From NCBI RefSeq assembly GCF_040270295.1, contig NZ_JBELOE010000280.1: a stretch of DNA of 64,000 bases; one strand, written 5' to 3'. Made by a program: the position numbers and the translations under genes. The DNA comes from Catenovulum sediminis. Its GTDB lineage: Bacteria > Pseudomonadota > Gammaproteobacteria > Enterobacterales > Alteromonadaceae. Positions 1-7,571 of the stretch are shown here, in pieces; within the stretch, counting starts at the first letter, position 1; every line of letters starts with the position of its first letter. The notes beneath the pieces were generated by a model. The model saw nothing but the letters and a program-made list of their open reading frames with translations, did no database searches and was not told the DNA's origin.

Positions 1-227
1 TCTGCGTAATTCCCATCTTCCGCGAGGTCGACTTGAATACGTCGAGCGCCCGAGCGTTCTTTGCTCTGGACAAAAAGAGCTTTGATTTGCTCATCACGGC
101 TTTGCTGTTTGAGTAATCGCGCACTCGGCTCTTTGCTTGACTTTCGCCACGCATAATACCCACTTCGCGTCACACCAAGCACAGTCGCCATTGACTTTAG
201 GCGAAACTGGTGCTGATGTTCTAGCAT
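1..227 (-). CDS. IS3-family transposase OrfB, N-terminal part (partial)
   Basis: This is the start of the IS3 OrfB product. OrfB supplies the DDE integrase core when fused to OrfA by frameshifting. The visible part is about 75 residues and contains the conserved TRSGYYAWR segment of the N-terminal helix-turn-helix of OrfB. The catalytic DDE residues lie outside the window. The frame is open from the slippery site at 275-281 through the in-frame ATG at 227 to the window edge, so it can be made as an OrfAB fusion or from its own ATG. Confidence 0.85.
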   Translation of the reverse strand, partial: MLEHQHQFRLKSMATVLGVTRSGYYAWRKSSKEPSARLLKQQSRDEQIKALFVQSKERSGARRIQVDLAEDGNYA

Positions 228-241
228 AAATCCGAATCGGC

Positions 242-526
242 TTATTTTTGATTCTTCGCGAAGTAGGTGGCCGCCTTTTTTAGGATGGCTAAATCCTCGG
301 CTTGATCAGCCAATTGGCGCTTTAACTTAGCAACTTCAGCTGCAAGCTCGGATTCGCGTTGGCTAATTGTGGACTTTTTCACAGTGGCAGTTCGCCAGCT
401 ATAGAGTTGCGATTCATAGATTTTAAGTTGCCTAGCCGCTTCAGCAACACCAACTCGTTCAGCTAGTTTCAGGGCTTCTGCTTTAAATTCAGCGGTGTAA
501 GTCTTGCGGATCTTTTTAGTTGTCAT
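242..526 (-). CDS. IS3-family transposase OrfA
   Basis: OrfA of an IS3-family element, about 94 residues; it binds the IS ends and is the N-terminal half of the OrfAB transposase. The first 50 residues form a helix-turn-helix of the HTH_Tnp_1 type (the YTAEFKAEALKLA region). A leucine-zipper-like coiled coil follows (the ELAAEVAKLKRQLA region). I chose the ATG at 526 because a GAGG ribosome-binding site sits 5 bases upstream; the GTG at 532 overlaps that site. The heptamer AAAAAAG at 275-281 near the 3' end is a classic IS3 -1 frameshift signal. Confidence 0.9.
   Translation of the reverse strand: MTTKKIRKTYTAEFKAEALKLAERVGVAEAARQLKIYESQLYSWRTATVKKSTISQRESELAAEVAKLKRQLADQAEDLAILKKAATYFAKNQK
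275..281 (-). promoter_or_regulatory. Programmed -1 frameshift heptamer of the IS3 element
   Basis: On the minus strand the orfA frame reads CTA AAA AAG, giving the A-AAA-AAG slippery heptamer. Slipping back one base continues without a stop into the OrfB frame (next residues GGHLLREESKISRFGFM), which is the known IS3 route to the OrfAB fusion. Confidence 0.75.
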
Positions 527-727
527 ATTCACCTCGTTAAGTCATTTTACTCACTTAGCGTGGTGTCCAAAAGTATTGGATCAGCTCAATAAAACTCCCC
601 AAATTAATTTCATTAATTTGCAAAACACAGAATAAAAATTTAGCCTAACGCCAAGCGCACAAGCTTAAGAAAATAAATATTAAATTATTTATAATGTTAA
701 TTAACCAAGATAATTAGAATTTTAATC

Positions 728-2554
728 ATGAGCATTCAATACAGCGTCAATTTTGATGAAGCAAATAAGCATATTTTTAATGTAAAAATAGCAATACCCA
801 AGCACGAACAGTCAGTGTTGAATTTATCCTTACCCGCTTGGATACCTGGCTCATACATGATCCGTGATTTTTCTAAAAATATTATTAATTTAACAGCCAA
901 TAAAGGCCGTGAAGCATTAACAATAAAGCTTATCGATAAACAGAATTGGTCAATACATTCTGGTGGTGAAGCATTTACGGTTGAATATCAGGTTTATGCG
1001 TTTGACAGTTCTGTCAGAACGGCTTATTTAGATCAAAGCCGAGCATTTTTTAACGGGACTAGTTTATTTATTTGTGTGAATGAGTTTCAAGATCAAAAAC
1101 ATGAAGTTGAATTATTAGCACCAAATTTTACAGATAACTGGAAAGTCGCAACGGGTTTACAAAGAGCAACTGAAACGTCGGTTTATCGTTTCGGGAAATA
1201 TTACAGTGATAATTATGCGCAGTTAATTGATTGCCCTGTTGAAATTGGTGATTTTACCCATCTGGAATTTGAAGTTGCAGGCACACCGCATTATCTAATT
1301 TTAAACGGTAAACATTACGCTGATACAAGACGCCTAGTGAAAGATGTTACTAAGCTTTGTCAGCACCATATCGATTTATTTGAAAGAGAAACGGGTGGTA
1401 AACCGCCTTTTAAAGAGTATTGGTTTTTAACCAATATTCTGCCAAGCGGTTTTGGTGGATTAGAGCATAAAAACTCTACTGCATTATTATGTTCAACCTT
1501 TGATTTTCCAAACGTAAACAAACCAGACGAATTATCAGATGGTTATAAAACATTCCTCAGCTTGGTTTCGCACGAATACTTTCACAATTGGAACGTTTGC
1601 AGAATCAAGCCAGAAGAATTTGTTCCCTATAGTTTAAACAGCGAAAGTTACACTCAACAATTATGGGCGTTTGAAGGTATCACTTCTTATTATGATGATT
1701 TAAGTTTGTTTAGAACGGGCATTATTTCGTTTGAAGATTATTTAAAACTTAAAAGCCAAACGATAAGTCGTGTTAACCGTGGCAAAGGTCAGTTAAAACA
1801 AAACTTAATTGAGTCGAGTTTTTATACTTGGACAAAGTTTTATCAGCAAGGCCCTGATGCGGCTAACAACATTGTCAGTTATTACACTAAAGGCTCGTTA
1901 TTAGCCTTGTGGCTTGATTTAACCATTCGTAAAGCGACAAATGCGGCTAAATCATTAGATGATGTAATGCGTGCTTTATGGACTGAATTTGTAAATAAAG
2001 GTGCTGACTATAAAGGCACTCAATTAGACACCATCATTACTATTGTAGATGGCCTTATTGTTTCAGATACAACTGCTTCAGCCGCTCATTCAACAAACAT
2101 TCGAGAAACCTTTTATCAGTTACTTAATGACAAAGCCCCTATTCCGTTAACTGAACTATTAGCTGATTTTGGTGTTGAGCTAAAACAAGTCCCTTCTAAA
2201 GCTGCATCTTTGTTAGATAAATCACCAGATGCACATAGCCCTTATCTTGGTTTTATGTTTAAAGAATCAAAACTGGGGGTAGATGTAATGCAAGTGTTGG
2301 AAGATTCCCCTGCCGAAAAAGCAGGTATAAGCGTTCAGGACAATATTATTGCGATTGATAATATTGTGGTGAGTAAAGGCAACTTTGCCAATGTCGTTAA
2401 TAATCTGGTATTAAATCAGGATTACACAGTTTCTTATATTAGAAATGGTGAATTATTTAACTCAGTAATACAGCTAAGTGACGCTGTTAACGAACTGAGC
2501 CAAATGACGGTTATTGATGCAGAAAAAGCTAAAAATTGGCAAACGCCCACTTAG
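728..2554 (+). CDS. M61 family peptidase (glycyl aminopeptidase-like) with PDZ domain
   Basis: A 608-residue protein of peptidase family M61, zinc aminopeptidases with a preference for small N-terminal residues. The N-terminal beta domain (the LPAWIPGSYMIRDFSKNI segment is a family hallmark) is followed by the zinc site HEYFH near residue 281 and the third ligand Glu in FEGITSYYDD near 316. A PDZ domain occupies about residues 510-590. No signal peptide is evident, so it is probably cytoplasmic. The gene stands alone, convergent with the M23 gene 22 bases away. The RBS is weak and the start rests on family similarity. Confidence 0.9.
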   Translation: MSIQYSVNFDEANKHIFNVKIAIPKHEQSVLNLSLPAWIPGSYMIRDFSKNIINLTANKGREALTIKLIDKQNWSIHSGGEAFTVEYQVYAFDSSVRTAYLDQSRAFFNGTSLFICVNEFQDQKHEVELLAPNFTDNWKVATGLQRATETSVYRFGKYYSDNYAQLIDCPVEIGDFTHLEFEVAGTPHYLILNGKHYADTRRLVKDVTKLCQHHIDLFERETGGKPPFKEYWFLTNILPSGFGGLEHKNSTALLCSTFDFPNVNKPDELSDGYKTFLSLVSHEYFHNWNVCRIKPEEFVPYSLNSESYTQQLWAFEGITSYYDDLSLFRTGIISFEDYLKLKSQTISRVNRGKGQLKQNLIESSFYTWTKFYQQGPDAANNIVSYYTKGSLLALWLDLTIRKATNAAKSLDDVMRALWTEFVNKGADYKGTQLDTIITIVDGLIVSDTTASAAHSTNIRETFYQLLNDKAPIPLTELLADFGVELKQVPSKAASLLDKSPDAHSPYLGFMFKESKLGVDVMQVLEDSPAEKAGISVQDNIIAIDNIVVSKGNFANVVNNLVLNQDYTVSYIRNGELFNSVIQLSDAVNELSQMTVIDAEKAKNWQTPT

Positions 2555-2575
2555 CACTTTCTGCATGTAAAAAGA

Positions 2576-3433
2576 TTATTTAGGTGGCAAATTGCCACCA
2601 TCTTCTAACCATAATTTGGGATCTAATCTGACATTAAACCAGTTGATCCGCCAATCCAGATGCGGCCCACTGGCACGTCCCGATTGACCGATTTCCGCTA
2701 TTTTTTCACCCTGTTTAATTATTTGTCCTTCAATCACATCAATTTTAGATAAATGGATAAAAGTAGAGGTGATACCAAAACCATGATCAACTATCAAAGT
2801 GCCACCAGAGTAAAACATATCATTGTGGACAAGTCTGACGATGCCGGCAGCCGGTGCAATAACCTTTGTGCCCGTTATTGCCGCAATATCCAATCCGTAA
2901 TGTGGTCTTTTGGGGGTACCATTAAAAATACGCTGGCTACCATAGACACCAGAAATTCGGCCTTGCGCTGGCCAGATAAAGTCGGATAAAAAATCGCGTC
3001 TTGGTGTTTTGTGATGTCTGGCAACCCATATTTTTTCGTTTTCGCTGCGAATTCTAGCCAGCACAGAGTCTGGAGGGGTGACTGTTTTTTGCGGTACGCC
3101 AGTGATTTTATCGGTTTTATAAGTCCGTTTTTTAATTTCGACAGTAAAGGCTTTTTGGCCTGATGTGGTTTCAAATATCAAAGTTTGTTTAGTGTCAGCA
3201 TCACGACCAAATCCAATTAAAAAGTGCCCATCATCCGTACACTGGCCTGTCTGCTCTGTTTGTGTGTCTTTTACTGTGACAGATACGCACGATTGATATT
3301 GACCGCGTACAAAACCGCCCTGCACTAAAGCGGCTTTTTCGGTTGTGTAACCTTTAATATCTTCCGTTTGAGCATAGCTATTGTTGAGCAAACAGATACT
3401 TGCCAATAAACTTAACTTTAGTATAGCTTTCAC
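2576..3433 (-). CDS. M23 family (LytM-type) metallopeptidase, exported
   Basis: A 285-residue exported protein with an N-terminal signal peptide (first about 21 residues, ending NNSYA) and a C-terminal LytM/M23 domain from about residue 150. This family cleaves peptidoglycan cross-bridges or activates other hydrolases. The first metal motif HYGLD (His178, Asp182) and the His in FIHLS (His227) are present. The second motif reads GPHLD (His258, Asp260), where classical M23 enzymes have HLH. It lies 18 bases downstream of the pterin synthase-like gene on the same strand and may be co-transcribed. The direct substrate is unknown. Confidence 0.85.
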   Translation of the reverse strand: MKAILKLSLLASICLLNNSYAQTEDIKGYTTEKAALVQGGFVRGQYQSCVSVTVKDTQTEQTGQCTDDGHFLIGFGRDADTKQTLIFETTSGQKAFTVEIKKRTYKTDKITGVPQKTVTPPDSVLARIRSENEKIWVARHHKTPRRDFLSDFIWPAQGRISGVYGSQRIFNGTPKRPHYGLDIAAITGTKVIAPAAGIVRLVHNDMFYSGGTLIVDHGFGITSTFIHLSKIDVIEGQIIKQGEKIAEIGQSGRASGPHLDWRINWFNVRLDPKLWLEDGGNLPPK

Positions 3434-3451
3434 AATAATTGACCTATAACT

Positions 3452-4348
3452 TTAAAATGAAGGGGTGTTTAAAGTATTTTGCGCAATTGCACCTTTTGAA
3501 ACGCCTTCATATGTCATCACTTTAAATTCAGATTCTGGAGATTGCGCCGCCATAACTTCAAGCATAAACTCAGCTAAACACTCAACTGTTGTATCTCTGT
3601 CAATTAAATCGATACAATTTTTAGGGCCAACCAAGCGGAAATCACCTTGTGAAGCGGTATATGAAAAGGCTAAATAATTATCTTGCGCAATGTGATATTG
3701 TTCAGAAAATTGTTGTAACAATGTACTGTCTAAATCTTCTTCACTCGCAATATAAATATCTTTCCAACGGCGTTGCCAGTATTGCTGCCAATCGCGACTC
3801 ATTTCGCCATTTTCCATCACTGTCACTTTAGAGCGATGCCCGTGCACTATTCGCTGACAGTTTCCGTCATGCTTTTTCAGGCCGTGGCTGTAATGGTAAT
3901 ATTCTTGCGGAATTTCTTCTGCGCGTAATGTGATTTGTATATCTTTGACGTTTTCTGGCATATGCCGCATTACGGTTGCCCGGATAAGCGGTAATACCGT
4001 TTCAATATCTACTTTTTCTGCCTGTAAAAAACAATAAGCGGAGGGAGGTGCAGACATGTGGATTAAATCTAGGCTAGCCATTTTATATAGGATATCTAGA
4101 TTATCACCTTTGATTTCTTTTTCGATTAATGCTGCAGAGTCTTCGGCAATATGTAATTTATGATCGAATTCGCGATCTATAATTCGCTTAATTTGGCTTT
4201 TAACCACACCAAAGTCGAGCACCATGTTTTGCTCGTTTAGGTTGCCGATAAGTGCGACATCTACAATCCAACTTTCACCCACCACCCCACGATTTACGTC
4301 TAGGTATGAAAAGTCAATTACAGTTAAGTCATTTACAAAAAGATGCAT
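3452..4348 (-). CDS. 6-carboxytetrahydropterin synthase family protein (QueD/PTPS-like, duplicated)
   Basis: A 298-residue protein that I assign to the QueD/6-pyruvoyl-tetrahydropterin synthase superfamily. It is about twice the length of QueD. The N-terminal half keeps the DFGVVK segment (residues 45-50) and FDHKLH (61-66), corresponding to the DF..LK and LDH parts of QueD, but has no HGH zinc motif. The second half carries Cys164 followed by HGHR (169-172), matching the catalytic Cys and zinc His pair, and a TVE segment near 244. It looks like two fused T-fold units with the active-site parts divided between them. A role in queuosine or folate-like chemistry is plausible but not shown by the neighbours. 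Confidence 0.75.
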   Translation of the reverse strand: MHLFVNDLTVIDFSYLDVNRGVVGESWIVDVALIGNLNEQNMVLDFGVVKSQIKRIIDREFDHKLHIAEDSAALIEKEIKGDNLDILYKMASLDLIHMSAPPSAYCFLQAEKVDIETVLPLIRATVMRHMPENVKDIQITLRAEEIPQEYYHYSHGLKKHDGNCQRIVHGHRSKVTVMENGEMSRDWQQYWQRRWKDIYIASEEDLDSTLLQQFSEQYHIAQDNYLAFSYTASQGDFRLVGPKNCIDLIDRDTTVECLAEFMLEVMAAQSPESEFKVMTYEGVSKGAIAQNTLNTPSF

Positions 4349-4399
4349 GAAATCAGGTTACACCAGCTAGAAGATTAATAAGCTGTCCATTATATACGT

Positions 4400-4445
4400 A
4401 AATACGGCTAAATTGCACCAGCTAGTGCAACAAGCAGCCGTATTT
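4400..4445. repeat. Nested inverted repeat between aroG-type gene and pterin gene
   Basis: An outer stem AAATACGGCT (4400-4409) pairs with AGCCGTATTT (4436-4445). Inside, TTGCAC (4413-4418) pairs with GTGCAA (4425-4430) around a CAGCTA loop. A further hairpin ATCTTAA-AACG-TTAAGAT (4450-4467) overlaps the DAHP synthase stop codon. Together they may form a transcription terminator or a processing structure after the DAHP synthase gene. No clear U tract follows on the minus strand. Confidence 0.6.
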
Positions 4446-4460
4446 CAAGATCTTAAAACG

Positions 4461-5831
4461 TTAAGATTTACTTGCTAAATAATCCGCTCTTGCTGTTTTA
4501 AGCGTTTCACTGATATTAAATGCCATTTCTAATACCTGATTTTGATTAAGTCGTGGATCGCATTGCGTACGGTAACACGTCTCTAAATCACTGGCGGATA
4601 TCTTGTATGCGCCACCTGTACATTCTGTGACGTTTAGTCCTGTCATTTCTAAATGTATACCGCCGGCATATGTGCCTTCCGCTCGATGAACAGCAAAAAA
4701 TGCTTCGATTTCTTTTAGTATCGAGTTGAAATCTCGCGTTTTATAACCGTTGTCGGTTTTAACGGTATTGCCGTGCATTGGATCGCTAATCCAAACCACA
4801 TTACGTCCTTCCTCTTTAACTTTTTTGACTAAAGCAGGTAATTTATCAGCTAAATTATTAGCGCCCATGCGGGTAATTAAAGTTAATCGACCCGCTTTGT
4901 TGTCTGGATTGAGCGCATCGATTAGTTTGATTAACTCATCCGGTTGCATACCCGGGCCAACTTTTACGCCGATTGGGTTATTAATACCGCGGAAAAATTC
5001 TATATGTGCATGGTCTAGCTGGCGCGTACGCTCACCGATCCAAACCATATGTGCAGAGCAGTCATACCACAGGCCTGTCAAACTATCACGACGTGTCAAC
5101 GCTTCTTCATAGTTTAACAATAGTGCTTCATGTGACGTATATAAGTCAGTTTCTTTTATTTTAGGCGTATTTTCAGCCGTGATACCACAGACTTCCATAA
5201 AGCCTAGCGATTCTTGAATTCGCATCGCTAAATCATGGTATTTTTCACTGACTGGTGAGTTAGCGACAAAGTCCATATTCCAGCGATTCACTTCATGCAA
5301 ATCTGCCAAGCCACCTTGCGCAAACGCCCTAAGCAAGTTAAGGGTTGCAGAAGAGTGATGGTACGCAGTAATTAAGTTTTCTGGGTTTGGAATGCGCGCT
5401 TCTTCTGTAAAGTCAAATCCATTAATGATGTCGCCACGATAGCTGGGTAAAGTGACCCCATCTCTTGTTTCCATATCATCAGAGCGAGGTTTTGCGTATT
5501 GTCCCGCCATACGCGCAACTTTGACAATTGGGCAGCGGCCACTAAAGGTTAATACAACCGCCATCTGTAAAAGTGTTTTAAAGGTATCTCTAATCTTCGG
5601 CGCGTTAAAATCGGCAAAAGATTCAGCACAATCGCCACCTTGTAATAAAAAAGCTTCACCGCCAGACACTTTACCCAGTTGATCAAACAGGGCACGAGTC
5701 TCTGCTGCAAAAACTAAAGGTGGAAAACTTTTAAGTTGATCTTCTACATTTTTAACGTGTGTGGCGTCGGGATACGTTGGTTGTTGCAGTATCGGGAAAT
5801 TACGCCATGAATTTGGTGACCATTGTGACAC
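4461..5831 (-). CDS. Class II 3-deoxy-7-phosphoheptulonate (DAHP) synthase
   Basis: A 456-residue class II (plant/AroAII type) DAHP synthase, which condenses phosphoenolpyruvate with erythrose 4-phosphate at the entry to the shikimate pathway. Family hallmarks are the GGDCAESF segment near residue 65, RMAGQYAKPRSDD near 107, and the VGPGMQPDEL and DPMHGNT segments further on. The length is normal for the short bacterial class II type and there is no extra regulatory domain. It stands between a phosphatase gene 75 bases upstream and the hairpin region downstream, with no other aromatic-pathway gene nearby. No leader peptide or attenuator was seen upstream. Confidence 0.93.
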   Translation of the reverse strand: MSQWSPNSWRNFPILQQPTYPDATHVKNVEDQLKSFPPLVFAAETRALFDQLGKVSGGEAFLLQGGDCAESFADFNAPKIRDTFKTLLQMAVVLTFSGRCPIVKVARMAGQYAKPRSDDMETRDGVTLPSYRGDIINGFDFTEEARIPNPENLITAYHHSSATLNLLRAFAQGGLADLHEVNRWNMDFVANSPVSEKYHDLAMRIQESLGFMEVCGITAENTPKIKETDLYTSHEALLLNYEEALTRRDSLTGLWYDCSAHMVWIGERTRQLDHAHIEFFRGINNPIGVKVGPGMQPDELIKLIDALNPDNKAGRLTLITRMGANNLADKLPALVKKVKEEGRNVVWISDPMHGNTVKTDNGYKTRDFNSILKEIEAFFAVHRAEGTYAGGIHLEMTGLNVTECTGGAYKISASDLETCYRTQCDPRLNQNQVLEMAFNISETLKTARADYLASKS

Positions 5832-5906
5832 AATTATTTTCCTATTATTGAGAGTGACGATTTACTGTATCGTACACATGATAGTCTGAGAAATTAATTT
5901 TACCGT

Positions 5907-6389
5907 TTAAGCTAATCGCTTTAATAAGCCATGCGAAGCGTCTTCTACTAAGTCTAATACATATTCGAAGCCTTTGTTGCCGCCATAATAAGGATCTGGC
6001 ACTTCATTTACATCTTTGTGTTGCTCAGCAAAGTCTAAAAACATCTTTATTTTATATTGAAACTCAGACGGACAAGCAGCCATGAGGTCTTGATAATTAG
6101 ATTCATCCATTGCCAAGATTAAATCAAATGCTTCAAAGTCATCTTCCACCACAGCACGAGCGGCAATCCCTTTGAAGTCATACCCCCTTTTTTCACCAGT
6201 TGCGCGTGCTCGGCTATCGGGTTTTGCACCTTTGTGATAGCCGGCTGTACCGGCCGAGTCAATTTTCAAGTCTGGCCGTTGAGCTCGAGCAAGTTGTCTG
6301 AATACAGCGTGTGCAGTTGGAGATCGGCAAATATTTCCTAAACATACAAAAAGTATTGATTGCGCATGTATAGACTGGCTTTGTGACAT
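5907..6389 (-). CDS. Low molecular weight protein-tyrosine-phosphatase
   Basis: A 160-residue cytoplasmic phosphatase of the low-Mr PTP (LMWPc) family. The P-loop CLGNICRS (Cys16 to Ser23) fits the C-X5-R-S signature, and the general acid lies in DPYYGG near residue 137. Such proteins dephosphorylate tyrosine kinases of exopolysaccharide export (Wzb-like) or small substrates; no polysaccharide locus is adjacent, so the substrate is open. The gene follows nagZ by 25 bases. Its Shine-Dalgarno AGGAG comes from the last, diverged unit of an 11-bp tandem repeat that begins in the nagZ 3' end. Confidence 0.9.
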   Translation of the reverse strand: MSQSQSIHAQSILFVCLGNICRSPTAHAVFRQLARAQRPDLKIDSAGTAGYHKGAKPDSRARATGEKRGYDFKGIAARAVVEDDFEAFDLILAMDESNYQDLMAACPSEFQYKIKMFLDFAEQHKDVNEVPDPYYGGNKGFEYVLDLVEDASHGLLKRLA

Positions 6390-6403
6390 TATGTAATAAG
6401 CTC

Positions 6404-6440
6404 CTAATTCATTTCTAATTCGTTTCTAATTCGTTTCTAA
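6404..6440. repeat. 11-bp tandem repeat across the nagZ stop codon
   Basis: Three units of CTAATTCRTTT (6404-6414, 6415-6425, 6426-6436) and the start of a fourth are arranged head to tail. They encode the last residues and stop codon of NagZ on the minus strand and supply the AGGAG of the next gene. A unit of 11 is not a multiple of 3, so gain or loss of a copy would alter the NagZ tail. Confidence 0.8.
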
Positions 6441-7440
6441 TTTTTTGCGCCAAGTTGGAGGTTGTTTTCCAAACTGTACTGGTAATTATGTCGTTATAAT
6501 CAATGGATTTTTTTGCTATCAAATTTAAGTGTTTGTTATTGTTAGCTTCAACCGTGTCAAAGTTCGTCCAATTGTCCAGTATTTGTATTGCTCCGTTTCT
6601 ATTGTTGCAAGCTAACGCAATATCACACCCTGCGGCATATGCTGCAGATGCTTTTGACACATAACTACCCGCAACATTGGCCCCTTCCATTGACAAATCG
6701 TCGCTAAATATTACGCCATCAAAACCGATTTTTTCACGCAATATCGTTTTTAGCCAAAAAGGCGAAAAACCAGCAGGGTTTGGATCAACATCCGGATACA
6801 CAACATGTGCTGGCATAATACCTTGTAATAATTTTTTCTGAATAAGTTTTTCAAACGGCAGTATATCCAGATTGAAAATTTGCGCTTTTGTTCGGTTGTC
6901 TATTGCAGCGCTATGGTGTGTATCTGCTTGTACACTGCCATGACCGGGGAAATGTTTGCCAGTGGCCGCCATCCCAGCTTTATGCATGCCTTTAATAAAA
7001 TGGCCCGCGTGTTGAACAACTTTATCTGGTACTGAATTAAAGCTGCGCTCCCCGATTACGTCGGAAATACCCTCTAAATCTAAAACTGGCGCAAAACTAA
7101 TATCAATGCCACACGACAAAACCTCACTGGCCATTAACCATCCAAATGACTCTAAGACAGATACGTCATCGTTTGAGTCGGCATATTGCGCAAGCTTTCG
7201 CATTGAGGGAATCGGCTGAAATTCTTGTCGAAAACGCTGCACTCGGCCGCCTTCCTGATCGACCGCTATTAAAATTGGCCGCTTTGCACAGCTTTTTATA
7301 CTTTTGACCAAAGCACAGAGTTGTTCTCTATTATCGTAGTTTCGGGTAAATAAAATGACCGAAGATACAAATGGATGTTGCAATAAGTCTTTTTCTTCTG
7401 GCTCTAGTTCGTAACCATTCAAGTCGATCATTAAGGACAT
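6415..7440 (-). CDS. nagZ: Beta-N-acetylhexosaminidase (glycoside hydrolase family 3)
   Basis: A 341-residue cytoplasmic GH3 enzyme, the same length as E. coli NagZ. NagZ removes N-acetylglucosamine from anhydromuropeptides in peptidoglycan recycling. The KHFPGHGSVQADTHHS segment near residue 160 carries the flexible-loop His/Asp acid-base dyad, and the nucleophile Asp lies in GVIFSDDLSMEG near 245. No signal peptide is present, as expected. The stop codon lies inside an 11-bp tandem repeat, so the last residues (RNELETN) are repeat-derived. It precedes the low-Mr phosphatase gene on the same strand. Confidence 0.95.
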   Translation of the reverse strand: MSLMIDLNGYELEPEEKDLLQHPFVSSVILFTRNYDNREQLCALVKSIKSCAKRPILIAVDQEGGRVQRFRQEFQPIPSMRKLAQYADSNDDVSVLESFGWLMASEVLSCGIDISFAPVLDLEGISDVIGERSFNSVPDKVVQHAGHFIKGMHKAGMAATGKHFPGHGSVQADTHHSAAIDNRTKAQIFNLDILPFEKLIQKKLLQGIMPAHVVYPDVDPNPAGFSPFWLKTILREKIGFDGVIFSDDLSMEGANVAGSYVSKASAAYAAGCDIALACNNRNGAIQILDNWTNFDTVEANNNKHLNLIAKKSIDYNDIITSTVWKTTSNLAQKIRNELETN

Positions 7441-7521
7441 AACATTCTATTCTTATTTAACTTTTACTAAGTTAGGTTATCATTTTATATAGTCAGACGT
7501 AAGCTTGAAATGGAGCGCAAA

Positions 7522-7551
7522 CAATAAACCAGCATTGCTGCTGGTTTATTG
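7522..7551 (-). terminator. Intrinsic terminator after fadE
   Basis: A perfect 13-bp stem CAATAAACCAGCA (7522-7534) and TGCTGGTTTATTG (7539-7551) with a 4-base loop lies 20 bases beyond the fadE stop codon. On the minus strand the 3' arm and the bases after it are T-rich (TTTATTGTTTG). It separates fadE from nagZ. Confidence 0.75.
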
Positions 7552-7571
7552 TTTTCCAATGCCGCCTTATA

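Larger units (their letters stand above)
1..583 (-). mobile_element. IS3-family insertion sequence, left part outside window
   Basis: This is the 5' part of an IS3-family element read on the minus strand; its 3' part lies beyond position 1. It holds orfA, an A6G slippery heptamer and the start of orfB. The outer end is probably near 583, where the minus strand begins TGATCCAATACTTTTGG, a typical IS3-type terminal inverted repeat (about 561-583). The other end and any target duplication are not visible. Both reading frames look intact as far as they go, so the copy could be active. Confidence 0.85.
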
